From Cheiracanthium punctorium (lineage: Eukaryota; Arthropoda; Arachnida; Araneae; Cheiracanthiidae), in the NCBI GenBank assembly GCA_038373885.1, contig JAWZYV010012257.1, forward strand, positions 62,001 through 126,000: a stretch of 64,000 bases of DNA, given 5' to 3'. This document shows, in pieces, positions 47,637 through 60,286 of the stretch (within the stretch, counting starts at the first letter, position 1; each line of letters begins with the position of its first letter). Both the position numbers and the translations under genes were made by a program. The notes below the pieces were generated by a model. It saw nothing but the letters and a program-made list of their open reading frames with translations, made no database searches and was not told the DNA's origin.

Positions 47637-48294
47637 TATTGTAAATGTACTTACTATACCTAAGTGAATCATCAATGAGTAAGTACCGAAACAAGTTCTG
47701 AGGCATTTTTTTAACGTACAATTAAATAATTTCTTAGAGAGTTACATTATTTCATGTACAACAATTGGTTTTAAATAACTCAGTGTTACTATATCATTAA
47801 TTAGAAGTATATCTAAATCTCTATTGTCATTTTTGTAAGTTAATTGTACTTTAAATGTCAACTTTTAAATATTAAACAAATTAACGTGATTTTATTTATA
47901 AAAAAATAACTTTGCTCATAAAATTAAAAAATCTCTTCAAGAGAAACAGAACATTTCAAATTCGTCATTTTTTTTATCTCTCTTTTCAATAAATGCTCTG
48001 CGAGCTGTCAAGTATTGCTCTTCTTCCAATGTTGTTTAAAAGCAATTTGTAAACATAATTAAATCCCTAATCGCGTTTTTTCACTTGAATATTATCAAAA
48101 AAAAGAATATTTCTTTTTCCGAATGAAATAAAAGTGTTGAAATAAAAATGTAAAATATTCAATAAAAATAGGATGTAATATGTAACTTGTAAAACATTCT
48201 TTGTTTTAGTTAGTTTTACTAATATCCTTTTTATGTTAACTTTAACTAATAACAGCTTTGATTACCTGTTGCTATTAGAAGTAACAGTCTGATA
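47637..48294. other. AT-rich non-coding DNA
   Basis: Spacer between two DNA elements. Nothing recognisable. Confidence 0.5.
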
Positions 48295-48296
48295 TA

Positions 48297-49069
48297 CAGT
48301 GAAACCTCTCCGAGCGGCCACCCCTGTATAGCGGTCACCCCTCTAAACGGCCAATTTTTCGTGGCACGGATTTTTTGGCTCATAGATTTAATGTTAAAAT
48401 AACCTCTATCAGCGGCCACCCGACCCCTCTAAAGGCCATCGAGTGGTATCGCCCATCTCATTTTTCTGGAAATTCTACTCACTCTATGCTGTACTTTTCC
48501 CAGGAATAACTGGTAAAAAAGTCCCAGGAATAACTGGTATTGAATCTGTTATCTCTTTTGTATTATGCCCCCACCCTTAAGATGGGGAATCCCTTGAACA
48601 ATCAGGTGTTGAAGGAAGTTGTCCTACGAATGAATTTCTGTCTCTGATGAAGAATTTTCCGATGTTTGTAATTGCGAGCAAGCTAAACTTTCAACACAAG
48701 CGACTTTAGGGAAAATCGATGAAATGATCGAAAATTCCGAAGTAGTTACAAACTAACCGGTTAGCGATCTGCTTTTTAAGGGGGGGAAAAAACTAGAAAA
48801 AATGGTTATTTCAGTGAAAAGTAAAAACTTGCACACAGACACAAATTGTATCATTTTTTCAAAAAAATGTAAGAAGGCATTAAATAAAGTACTATTTTCT
48901 CTTTAGATAAGTTTTAAATTTCATTTTAAATAAGGAATAGGTTTCAAACTTCTTTATATTACGCATTATAGCCGTTATCTTATAAATAAAACCCTTGAGA
49001 GCGGCCACCCCCTCTGAGCGGCCAAATATTTTCGGTACGGTGAGGTGGCCGCTCAGAGAGGTTTCACTG
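48297..49069. mobile_element. Tigger/pogo-like element, internally deleted
   Basis: The left TIR CAGTGAAACCTCTCCGAGCG then GCCACC matches the right TIR (reverse complement CAGTGAAACCTCTCTGAGCG then GCCACC) at all but one base. TA duplications lie at 48295-48296 and 49070-49071. Subterminal GAGCGGCCAC motifs recur near 48411 and 48999. At about 48646-48755 a plus-strand reading gives DEEFSDVCNCEQAKLSTQAT then LGKIDEMIENSEVVTN before a stop. This acidic C-terminal-like tail could be the end of a lost transposase. No DDE core remains. A small tandem (CCCAGGAATAACTGGTA at 48499 and 48523) is inside. Confidence 0.8.
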
Positions 49070-49870
49070 TATATACGTATTTAGCTTCTTTAACTCTTTG
49101 TATTACTTCATTGCTTTTTTCCTGATAACCAAGTGTTTTTCAGTCATTAGGCATTTAATAAAAAAGGGTATATATTTCATGAGTAACACTGATATTTGGC
49201 TGATCAGTGTCATTTTCTCCCCTAACACTTTTTTTTTTTTTTAAATTCACATATTTCACTGCATTGTTTCGAAACCGACAGTTTAGTATAACGAATAAAG
49301 TAATGAACAGGAAGTTCATTAGTGAGATTATATAGTTAATATAAGACTTTGAATGTATGCATTATATCGAAATGAAAGAGCTAAAACTAGATGCATGTAA
49401 TTAAGATCGTTTTCGGTGAATTCCTAGCCAGCAGCAGTACATTGCGAATAGGGAATGCAATCCCGATCCCGCGGGAACGGGATCCTGCGGGATCCCACAC
49501 AAATTTTTGCGGGACTAGTCCCGCAGGATTACGATCGTAATCCCGCGGGATTGACACTGAGAAATAAATTATTTTTTATTACAATTTCACGGTGCTTTCC
49601 TAATCAATAGACAAAAAAATTTTGCATATTTATGTCTCATCTAACAATAAACGAATTAATAATTACAAATTTTAATTTAAAGTTTTTTTTTTAATTATCT
49701 TCCAATGAGAGTCTGGATCGAACATCTAAATCTAAACATTAATATAAATTTTCCGTAAAGTTCCCAATCTCCAAATGAACTGAAATATTTCATAATATTT
49801 ATCTCTTTTCAAATAGTCGCGAATTAATTATAAAAAGTTTTCACTTTAGTTTTTAATTTTTTATATAACT

Positions 49871-49928
49871 AGGGGCCAAGGCCCCCAGACTCGCTACGCT
49901 CGCTTTTCGTATGAGACATTCGGCCCCT
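49871..49928. repeat. GC-rich fragment nested in the hAT element
   Basis: CTAGGGGCCAAGGCCCCCAG then ACTCGCTACGCTCGC forms a short GGGGCC..GGCCCC hairpin beside a CGCTACGCTCGC run. It contrasts sharply with the AT-rich interior and looks like the end of some other inserted repeat, type unknown. About 160 bp further on, ACAGTAGACACCC (from about 50064) resembles a pogo-like TIR without a partner. Confidence 0.3.
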
Positions 49929-50324
49929 AACAAGGCTTATTCGTAAAAAAGACATAATTTCAACAACAAAACCCGAAGATTGGATCAGATAGAATGTTAC
50001 TGAGCCACACATCGCTTAGTTCTTGCATGTTCATTGGTACATAAAAATTTAAACTTCACACTACAGTAGACACCCTTCCCCTCATAACACGGAAGATATT
50101 TTGTTATGGGAATCCGTGTTGTACGGGTCCTGAGCTATACTCCACCTGGAGTGCGGACTACGCTTCTAATCGCCGGAAAAATTATTTGCACTCCTCAGAA
50201 ACACAATGATATTTAGTGTTGCCATTCAAAAGTTATATTAATTAGGAGCTAAAGCATAATAAAATCAGAACATCTGTTTCAGCTGTATTTTTAATAATGC
50301 AAAACCTATTGGACACCTTGCGAA

Positions 50325-50451
50325 TTTGCCACCCATGGCGATTTTTAATTATTTGGCGACTTGCGTACATGTAAAGTTAATAAAAGCTACGGAACAGATA
50401 GGATAGTTTGCCACCAATGGCGACTTTTCATTATTTGGCGATTTACACATG
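50325..50451. repeat. Diverged two-copy tandem repeat, ~82-bp period
   Basis: TTTGCCACCCATGGCGATTT then TTAATTATTTGGCGACTTGC (50325-50371) recurs as TTTGCCACCAATGGCGACTT then TTCATTATTTGGCGATTTAC (50407-50451). Confidence 0.8.
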
Positions 50452-50883
50452 CTCACAACTTATAATTACTGTTCATTTAAGGTTACCGGAAAGCCGTTAT
50501 CCATATTTTCATTTACATAATCGTTTGCAGATTGGCGTACTTAGCACCACGAATTATACCATCTCGTCGCGCTAGCAAATATCCAAAGTGTACTGTAACT
50601 GCTATAATGGCATAGTTAACGCCGGCAAATATTCCTACTGGTAGCAAATAATCCAGCTGGACCGAACCGGCTTTAAAATAATCTGCATTTTAATTATTTT
50701 CCATTTTCAAGATATTAGTTATTCTGTTTTGGAAAAACGGATAATCACTAATTCTAAACTCCTCTTCTCTAAGCGAACTTACTATTTGAAAATTATCAAC
50801 TTTGTGTAACACATTTTGAGTTACTTATTTCATGTAGTTTTTATTTTGGCGTAAAATGGGTGTATTTCTATTTCATGTTTGAC

Positions 50884-51173
50884 AATTTCACGTGATACTA
50901 CATACTTGGAAACGCTTTGTTGCAAAGGAATGAATGATTTTATGCCAAATCTAGCAACCATTCTGTTTATTTTTTCAGTTTTTTATTTATATCTTCTAAA
51001 ATAATTCGATTTTCGAAATTTAAGTCAGCTTATCAGGTTCCTCGGAATTTTTCGAATCTGTGGGCACCTTAGTCGAAACTTAAATCCCCACCGTTCAGGA
51101 GGAGATAGGCCAACAAGCTTTGACGGCGACAGCGGCCTTTATTTATTTTTATTTTTTTTTAGAATAGAGAGAT
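50884..51173. repeat. Long direct repeat R1 inside the hAT element
   Basis: Starts AATTTCACGTGATACTACAT and ends TTTTAGAATAGAGAGAT. It matches R2 at 51595-51875 along its entire length with few substitutions. The identical core GGAAACGCTTTGTTGCAAAG and the stretch GGTTCCTCGGAATTTTTCGA are shared exactly. Confidence 0.9.
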
Positions 51174-51594
51174 ACCCAAATTAAATTTCATGCTGTTCTG
51201 GAAACTCGCGGAATCTTTTCGCAATCGAAAGATTTCGTTTTGTGTACACAGCTATTCTCATGTCCAGGCAAACGATTTATTTGTGAAAAAAAAAATGATA
51301 ATGAACTGTGTAATCTGGAAAAGCTTTTTTAAACGAATTTGAATCCCAATTGTATGACGTCATATTCACTAAAAAGGGTAATTTTGTCACGCAAATGATT
51401 TACTTTTTTGACTCTCGAAAATAAAATGGTGCTAAAAATAGCGAAAAATCGCCTAAAAAGGAGGGAACGGGTGGATTTTCAGATTTTTAAAGAAGCGCAG
51501 ATTGTTTCTATATTTTTATACATGATTATGAAAATTTTCAAGTGGATCGTGCAAACGGTGAAGAAGTTATTAGGCTTTTTGTGTTAACTTTAAA

Positions 51595-51875
51595 AATTTC
51601 ACGCGATTCTAGATACTTGGAAACGCTTTGTTGCAAAGGAATGAATGATTTTATGCCAAATCTGGCAACCATTCTGTTTATTTTTTCAGTTTTTTATTAA
51701 TATCTTCTAAAATAATTCGGTTTTCAAAATTTAAGTCAGCTTAGCAGGTTCCTCGGAATTTTTCGAATCTGTGGGCACCTTAGTCGAAACTGAAATCCCC
51801 ACGGTTTAGGAAGAGTTAGGTCAACAAGCTATTGACAACGCCAGCGGCCTTTACTTTTTTTTAGAATAGAGAGAT
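51595..51875. repeat. Long direct repeat R2 inside the hAT element
   Basis: Starts AATTTCACGCGATTCTAGAT and ends TTTTAGAATAGAGAGAT, with a 711-bp period relative to R1. The ~420-bp spacer between them has no coding frame. Candidates are a local tandem duplication or terminal repeats of a miniature LTR element. The ends do not show clear TG...CA, so duplication is preferred. Confidence 0.9.
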
Positions 51876-52300
51876 TCACACTTTTAATTATTTTATTAAA
51901 GTTAAATCTAGACTAGGAAATGATTCATTGGATTTGTTCGATTTTGTACGTTCTTTTTTCAACAACTACGAAAAAAAATGTAAGTATGTTAACATATCTA
52001 TAAATTGTATATTCCTCATTTTTAGCAACTAACATAAGACAATTCTGAATATCATGATTATAATTTTCATATTTCTAAGTTATTGTATTAATTACCTCAT
52101 AAGATTAATTATTATTATTAAAGTTAGACTTCATAGTGCTTAAAATCTTACATTTTTCTACTTATGTCTGTTGAAATGAAGTCCTAGCTAAAAGAAATGT
52201 CAATCCCCCGAGATTGCGGGATCCCGCGGGATCGGTGAATCTCAATCCCGAAATCCCGCAGGACGAAAAACAGTGCGGAATTGCATTCCCTAATTGCGAA

Positions 52301-53889
52301 AGCAGTAGATGCTTATACACTATTCCATAATTGTCCTAGAAAGACAAAGCAACTTCGCGGGCTTTTATTCCCATTTTAATGGAAGAATTTGGAAGTTTCT
52401 ATTTTGCAATTACCTGTTTCAGGATTAAAATAAAGTAATCAATTTTTACCAAGTGTTACTAATTTCTTCTTCGACTAAAAACAAAGATTTGTTCTCTTTG
52501 TTAAATTTAATAACATCTGCAACAGTTTTACACAGACATGTCTCGTAACTAACAGGTTTCACAAATGGCGAATGCCAATTTTCTTTTTTTTTTCTGTGTT
52601 TAAAAAAATTGACAGCAGAAGGCCAAAATTTTCTACTTTACAATTCAGCACATTTTAATGCGTAAATAACTAAAGATATTCAATAAATATTGTTTTGAAG
52701 AAATTTTAATATATTGTTTTAAATATAAAAGTTTCTAATGCCCCGTTGAATATTTTTTTAGTTTCTTTTCAAGTATTTTGGAAAATTTTGCAAAAAATCT
52801 CTCTTTTTTCTGCTAAAAATCATTCTAAGCAGTTCATTTATATGACAAATAAATTTTTCCTAAACATTCCATACGGTATTGCAAATGATAAACTTGTTCA
52901 AATTCCAATAAAATTATAAATGGTAAAATAAAGTTTTACACGGCCCATTTATACCAAAAGTTAAAAAATAAAGAGGTATGAAAGAGAATCATATATAATA
53001 TAAAACATTAGTGAATTGGAAATCATATATATATATATATATATATATGATGCTCATTATGGCAGATAATTGTGATAAACATATATTTATAAAAATATTT
53101 TTTATTACACTTGAGTTGTTTTATTCCTTAAAAAAGTTGTATTTACAAATCTACTTTTTATTGAATGGTCTTTAATTTCACAGATTATAGCAATTAAAAA
53201 GCATTTAAGAAGTTTTAATCCTTCTTTCAGCATTGTGTACAAGTGAAATGATTTAACGTTCCCCTGAAAAAAAAAGTTTTACTTAAAACTTTTTGAGTCT
53301 GCATGAACAACTTCCAGTTGAAATGGATTGTGAGATGCTCTTTGAGTTCTCAGAAATTAATTAAGAGTATTTTTAGTTATAATAATATTTTTAGATTATT
53401 TTTTTTTCATCGAAACTTCGGCAAAAATGTCGGAGGAATAAAAAACTATTTTTTGATTCCTGTTATTATTTTCTTTCTCCTTTTTTACCCTTGCAAATAA
53501 TTTACACATAAACAATATTTTTACTTTTTAGCGTACATCGCATTTGCACAAACTTCTATCAGAATTTCAGTTCAACTAACATCGGGGAAAGAAATCCATT
53601 TTATTTGTTTAGATTCAATTCCACTAAGCTGCTTTCTGTTATTATTGGGATAATTAGTTTGTTCAAGGATTCTACACTACAGGAATAATAATATTTTGTA
53701 TTAGTAATAATAATATAGCATACTACATCTATCACTTGAAAAGGAAAAGAAACAACAAACCAAGCCATTAAAAAGCTTGAAATGAAAAAAGAAAAACACA
53801 CGAAAAGAAAATAGCAAAGTTTTAATTCTAAGGAACAATTATTTACAGAACTTATTTAAAGTAAATATGCATTTTTTTTTATTTGAGTC
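52301..53889. other. AT-rich non-coding DNA
   Basis: No gene is identified. A (TA)n microsatellite is at about 53025-53048. The frames 53303-53500 and 53601-53801 are low-complexity and not supported. Confidence 0.55.
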
Positions 53890-54072
53890 ATTGTTTTTAC
53901 TGAGTGCGCCTGGTGTAATTCTTCGCAACTTAATTGGAGGTGCGGCTTGATACAAGCGAAATTTTGCACGCCACTGATTACACCACTTTTGATTAACAAC
54001 ACCATCAAAAATTAAGTGTTGCATATTTTTGGCCTTTATTTTAAACGATTAAGGAAGGACACTCCGTATTCA
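53890..54072. mobile_element. Remnant of a TACAGGGTGTCC-ended element
   Basis: The right side ends GGACACTCCGTATT, close to the terminus of the fold-back element (GGACACCCTGTATA). The GC-richer interior (GCCTGGTGTAATTCTTCGCA, GGAGGTGCGGCTTGATACAA) is unlike its surroundings. The left terminus is not recognisable. The minus-strand frame 53839-54024 (QWRAKFRLYQAAPPIKLRR) reads through it and is not identified. Confidence 0.35.
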
Positions 54073-55604
54073 GTGAAATTTTCGAACAGGTAAAATGCAT
54101 AATTATTGGGGTGTCAGGATATAATAAAATTGAAGCATTAATTGATCATTCTTTTGAAAAATCTCCTTAAATTGAAAATGTAAGTTAGAGAAGCGAAATC
54201 GATTTCATCTTTTACAAAATTGGAAGAACTTTCCAATGATGCAAAGATAAAAATGTTCGATCAACAGAGTTCAAAAAATACGAGCGTGATTTTAGAAAAA
54301 TCACGAGTTTCGAAACAAAATGTAGTGTAATTTTTTAAAAAAAAGATAATCGAAAAATTAAAAATAGTGGTACTCAGTGTCATCTGACTTACACTCGTAT
54401 GTAAAGTTTCAGCTCAATCGATCGATAGGGAATGGGTTAGAATCGTATACATTTTGAACTGGAACGACCATACTCTGACTAATATAATAAAAATTTGAAA
54501 AAAATATCAGTAGTAAAATATAATTCTCAGAAAATAGTAAAGTGATTTATTTATTTGAATCGTCAGGTAGCCATAAAGAAATATCGTACATGATAAATAG
54601 CTTTCTGGTGCTATTGTTTTTAATTTGATGTTTGAATTTGTTAACTCATTCAAATTCTCAGAATGCCAAAAATATTTTTTTAACTTTCAGTGAAATATTT
54701 TTAAATAATCGTTACTAGTACACTCGCTTACGTATTATGCATTAAAGCAATCAAATATTCCAAGAGAAATGTATCAAGAAGATTCTACTAAAATCATCTT
54801 ACTCTGTTAAATTTTCCGTTTTACATATCGGTTTGGCATTATCAAAAAGATATTTCAACGAGTAAAAAGGGGTGGAAATCGGAATGGCTTACTTATCAAC
54901 ATTTAGAAGTTGTGAAATTCCATCGAAAAGAAACATTTTTTAGATAAAATCGGAAGTACAGTCAGGAAGGTTACATAAATATTACATCGTATATCTGTCA
55001 CCTTTTTTTTTTCAATTTTTATTTGACAAAATGATGAAATATTACCGGAATGAGATAGTTCAATGTAAAAAGATGGCTTTTTTCGAAAAATACGATACCA
55101 GTCAAATTTAGCTATTTGAATTTAAGAAAAAATCAAAAATGTCAATCGGCATTTAAATAGTTTTCAGATTTGATTGTTATATTTTGTGCTTGAAGTTTTT
55201 TAGTTTTTCAGACATTTAGCAAAAACATATTAATGTTTATTTAGATAAACAGATACACTTTCTTTTAACAGTAAATGAAATGTTATCGGAAAATATCTCG
55301 CAAAAGTGTCAAATGTTTATGCACACAAAAAGAGATTAAAAAATTTGTAGATTCTGGAAATATTTTACACGTCCAAAACAAGTATTTGTAGAAAACGTAA
55401 CCTGTTTCCTTGGGAATAACGAAATTAACACAGACTTGCTTGCTCACTTCAGTGTTATATTTTTATTAATTTATAAGCATAAATTGTGATAAAATTGCAT
55501 AACTCACTGCTATAATATCCACATGCCATTAGCAATGTATTAGTATTTAGATAATGTTTATCATTATAGGGTTTTTTTTATTTTTTCAATGACGAGCACT
55601 TGCT
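54073..55604. other. AT-rich non-coding DNA
   Basis: Around 54390-54480 the phrase GTAAAGTTTCAGCTCAATCG then ATCGATAGGGAATGGGTTAG resembles the 'AAATTTCAGCTCAATCGG' phrase common in arthropod repeats, so an old dispersed repeat is likely. Otherwise nothing is seen. Confidence 0.45.
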
Positions 55605-55905
55605 GTTTTAGTAATAGCCGTTACCGAGGCTAAAAACCTTGACCTTATGATCATGGTGTCGACTAATACTGGTTCAACGTTGCCTTTTTCGGGGTAAACT
55701 AATTTTGAACCCTTTCTAAATGAGAGATATGCACTTGGATTGACACCCTCAAATGTATGGTTTCAGCATGGAGGACATAGCAGCCACAACAGATTTATGG
55801 ACAGCAGTTCACTCGAAACAGGTCGTCACCCTCCCAAGCGCTGAGCGAGATCGGACCTGCTTGACTTTCGGTTTGTGATGGGAACCGATCTTCAATATAC
55901 TGTTT
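55605..55905 (-). mobile_element. 5S rRNA-headed SINE (SINE3-like)
   Basis: Minus strand: CGGTTCCCATCACAAACCGA, then AAGTCAAGCAGGTCCGATC (box A region, about 55849-55868), then GCGCTTGGGAGGGTGACGAC (box C region, about 55822-55841). This is the closest of the three heads to 5S rRNA in box C. The body shares GTGGCTGCTATGTCCTCCAT, CTCATTTAGAAAGGGTTCAA and GGCAACGTTG with the other members. The tail is not clearly preserved. Confidence 0.7.
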
Positions 55906-58900
55906 CACTGAAGACTCATTACCATTTTAAATGTGCCCTGTTTATAATATCCTTGAGTAAGTTTTATAACGACGAATTTCATAGAAAAGATGCTGCGAAA
56001 ATGTAACATCAATCTACGCATTTGCAAGCAAACACAAAGAAAGAATGGATTTTCAAAACACGTTTTTAAATGTACTTTGTTCAACACATTTATGTTTCAA
56101 ATAATTATTTTCTACCCGTTTTCTTGGAAGGAAAAAAAAAACTATAACGTTTAACCAATCATAGGAAATTGACAAAATATTTACAAGTCACCGAGTAATA
56201 AATCTATTTTCGTAACTATGACAACAGATATTGCTCCGTAAATTGAAGTAATCAAAAACCGAGCGTTATAAAATTGATTTAATGCTTTGTTTTTCTTAAG
56301 CAATGTTCTAGAGTAAACACGGGAAATAAACTTTTAGCCGACTTGATCAGTACTGAGTACATCCTCTCTGATATTTTTTAAGAAGTCAGTACGTGGATTG
56401 GCGAAAGTACTAGTCAGTAAAACTGGATAAATTAGATTTTTCGTCTTTCTGAAGGGAAGAGAAACAAGTATTAAAGTTAAATAAAATGTTTTGATTATAT
56501 CTGTTTTTGCAGTACTTTCGAAATTTTTTTTTTACTTAGTGGTTTCAATAGGATTGATCTTGCGCAGTTGTATCCTATGAGAAATATACATTTTGATCAC
56601 AAAATTAAATGTGTACAGAGTGGTGATAAGAACTTTGCGTACGTATGAAGAATTTAAAGATACGCATTTGCGATCGTGTTGGACGATAGAAAGAGCTCCA
56701 CAATTGCCTAAGAAAGGAGTAGGAATACTTCCTAAAGTAAGGATTGAAATCGTACATATACATACGCATAAGGTGAAAGACTTTCAAAAAACTATAAATG
56801 GCTTATTTACGTGTACACACACATAACAAACACATAAAGACGTAACACACACATAAAGAACAGCATTCCTTGTCTTTGAGTTGTCATTACTTGCTTGGAT
56901 GTACCGTTTCATCACAATTTATGATATTTTCACTGAGCTGATAATTTTTCAATGAAGAAAAAGTGGATATTCCTACTTTAAACTTTCGATTTTGTTTTCA
57001 TTGTAACAGTAACTGTGCAAGCACCATTGTTATTAATCACCGTAGTGAAAAGCCAAAAAACAACTAATTCTTATTAGGACGACTTCTGCGTATCTATATG
57101 TTCATAATATGCAATTTTATAACTAAGTAACATTCTGCACACACTTCTGCTATATTTCCCCGCATAAATTTATTGAATAAATAGCACTTATAAAACAAAA
57201 ATGGAAAACTGAAATATAGCTTCTGTCAATCGTCGGTAATCTGTATTTCGACAAAAATGAAGGAAATTATGTATTGCTGTTTGAATCGAAATTTCTCAAA
57301 AAGACTAGATGCTTAAAAATAAAATATGCGAATAAACATTGAAATAAATGTCACGAGACAGGTGTATTTCGCAGAATGAAATATGCTTCAATTCGTTGGA
57401 TGAATCCGAAAAATGTTTTAAATATGATCAAAGCGGCTTATAAAACTTGCTTTTATATGTGTCAGAGTTACCCCGAGCGACATGCATCGTGTTTATTATA
57501 TCTGTAGATTTGTTAAACGTAATATGAGGAAATGAGTAATATTTTTCTTTCATAAAACATGTCTTCTCTAGAGTTACTGAATCAAACTGAATGAAATTCA
57601 GCTGCGCTTTTTTTAAAATTGTGATTGAGATATATTTAAACGACAAAGAAAGATGAGAAACTGAATAAAATCGTATTTATTTCCTCATAAATGAGTTGAT
57701 GGATAGTACACACGGGTTTTGTGTTACGTCTAGTTTAGGTATACTAATTGCTTTAAAAAAGATAGATAATCTATCATTACGTAGGATTACACCTTTTTAG
57801 AAGTACAACATAAAAAACATGTAATTAGAAGAACAATACACCCACTCAAAAGAGTAAAATCCAAATTCCCTATTTTAGTTTTTTCAAAAACTAATTAGTT
57901 TTAGGGGAAAAAAATAGTTCGAGAGAAATAACGGAAGATTTTATTATATACAACATGATTCACATTTTATGAAAAAAAATTAGCATACGTAATTGGACTT
58001 ACGCTTCGAATACTTACTTTAGGGAGTGTTCCTACTCATCCTGAGACATTTTAAATTCGTTTATTTTTTGCCGTCAAGATCCGTAAAGTTACGGCCAGCC
58101 ATTTTTCTAGGAATGACGCGAGACGCGAGAAATCTCGCATTTCCGTGCATTCTCGTCTTGTACGCTTTTTAATCAGGAATAGAAGTATTATATTTGAGTA
58201 GGAAATCTTTTGGATGAAAATGAAAGTAGCTTGTCTAAGTGACGTACCAGTGGGGAGCAGTGGGGGCTTCTATCCCGGGGGCACTTTGCTAGCGGAATGC
58301 ATAATCCTCATCGTTGACTTGATTATAAGCAGACTAAAGGAATGTTTTTGCCGATGAACATTTTCAATACCTGTATGTACCGTACAGACAAAATTTTAAG
58401 TGTTTTAAAATAGTTATTTTAATTTTGGGTTTACATTCTTATGTTTTTCGTTGCTTAGACTTTCAAAATTTGTATTATTTTATTCGTTGCTTAGACTTTC
58501 AAAATTTGTATTATTTTATTCCTTTATCATTTCACTTTGCTGATGATTTTCTGTACTAGAATTTTCTGCGACTAATAGAAATCCTGTCATTTTTAATGCA
58601 CACTTTGTATGCATTTAAGGGTTGTGGTTTTATAACAATATATTATTAACCGTAAATTACACTTTCTATAGTAATTCTCCAGTTTTATTAAATTTGAAAT
58701 TTGCCTATGAAAGCTTTTGAGTACTATTTTTGCTTATTAGATGTTTTAGTTTAATCTTTTGAATTTTTACAGTATCTAACAAAAAATGAATTGTTATAAT
58801 AGAGAATATATTATATGTTTAAAAGAACCCTTCATTAACTCCTATAAAATATGAAGACGACACACAAAATTATTATGACGTCATATTTTCATTTAGTAAA

Positions 58901-60286
58901 TTTTTGTAAAGTTATTTATAAAACTTTACAAAATTTACAGCCAAATTACTTATATAAATTACAGTAAATATATTTGCAATGCATTATTTTTATTTAGAGA
59001 ATTCTTTTGTGAATTTTGTTTATCTCTTTTTGACATTATCTGTAAGCATCCAAATGAAAAAAATCGGAAAGAAAATGAAATAATAATGTATAATAATAAT
59101 GAATAATTTGCAAAAATTTTGTAAATTACCCCAAAAATTTATTGATTTCAATCCTTAATTGTTTGATAACAACAGCTTAGGTTACTAATATGTTATCGCA
59201 ATTCGTTGCGTGACCGTGTCAGTAACCCTCAGACTTCTCCCTTTAAGTGGTGAAAACGTGTTCAGCGAGGTGATACCGTAAAAAAAAAAGCATACTGAAA
59301 TCTTTATTATAGTATTGATATCTTTATTAAAAAAATATCAACCTTGAATATCAAAAAAATAAATTGTCATTATTTTTGTACCATAATTTGAGGTAACATA
59401 AAAAATCCTAGCACGATTTTTCACTGTCACATAATGTACGAACCTACTTACACATATTCGATTTAATATCGCTTTCATCACTATCAAAAAAAAAAGGGGG
59501 GGACAGATAAAGGAGGAAGAAAAAATAGTAAAAATGGAATACGGCACACTTAAAAATATCCTATTATGCATGTCACTCTTATTACTCATGAGTGAAAGCT
59601 GATAAATGTATTCTTCTTAAATAACATTTCGTAGCAACATTAAAGCATTGAACTTTCCCTCTAAGTGTCAGTAGACTAATCAGAATCTGTATCAATCATT
59701 TTAATTATTTTGTAAGTCAAGCATGGATAACTTCTAAGAAAACTCACCTTTTTCAATAAAACGTTATGATGGACCCTATCCCTGTAATAAAGATTTTATG
59801 CTTGTCTTATACTCTCTTTGGCTAATCAGTGAAAGTATGCATTATTTTACAGTGTTTTGTGGGAAAATAAACTTGTTTTTTAATTGTTCGATAAAAACTC
59901 ACATTTTTTTCAGATATTCTCACGACAGTATGATGGAGAGTTTTCAGAAATTCAATTACGCATTTAGATACCTCGGAGAGTTTGAAACTCTCCTCATTTT
60001 TCTTAGAAATATCAAAAAGAAAACAGGTAAATAGACACGGAAGAGTATAAGTGACATGCGATACTCTTTTACGAAAGAATATTTATTTTAACTCTTTATA
60101 AGTGCATTTATAATCCCCCTGAGATGTATTGTTCCGTCCATTGATCACAAATTTTGTTTCATTACACGTACATTTATTATTAGAGAAAAAAACACATATA
60201 TATTTTCTTACATAACGTTAAAGTAATATTTACAGAGTATTTTCACTTATTACAATTTCATTGATCAAAATTTATTATTTTTTACA
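55906..60286. other. AT-rich non-coding DNA
   Basis: No gene is identified. Points noted: a CACA-rich stretch at about 56813-56850, a GCGAGA/TCTCGC hairpin at about 58124-58137, a GC-richer phrase at 58245-58310 (GTACCAGTGGGGAGCAGTGG) that may be a decayed transposon end, and the 36-bp tandem duplication at 58449. The frame 56593-56826 shows no motif. Confidence 0.5.
58449..58520. repeat. Perfect 36-bp tandem duplication
   Basis: CGTTGCTTAGACTTTCAAAA then TTTGTATTATTTTATT occurs at 58449-58484 and identically at 58485-58520. The lack of differences suggests a recent event or an assembly artefact. Confidence 0.95.

Larger units (their letters stand above)
49449..52292. mobile_element. 2.84-kb hAT-type non-autonomous element, perfect 8-bp TSD
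   Basis: Left terminus TAGGGAATGCAATCCCG; reverse complement of the right terminus TAGGGAATGCAATTCCG. ATTGCGAA flanks both ends exactly (49441-49448 and 52293-52300). Both subterminal regions (49463-49560 and 52203-52265) are packed with ATCCCGCGGGAT-type palindromic motifs, plausible transposase-binding sites. hAT assignment follows from the duplication length and the TAGGG start. No frame of 60 codons or more occurs anywhere inside, so it encodes no transposase. The interior holds a long direct duplication, a short tandem repeat and other possible nested fragments. Confidence 0.85.
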
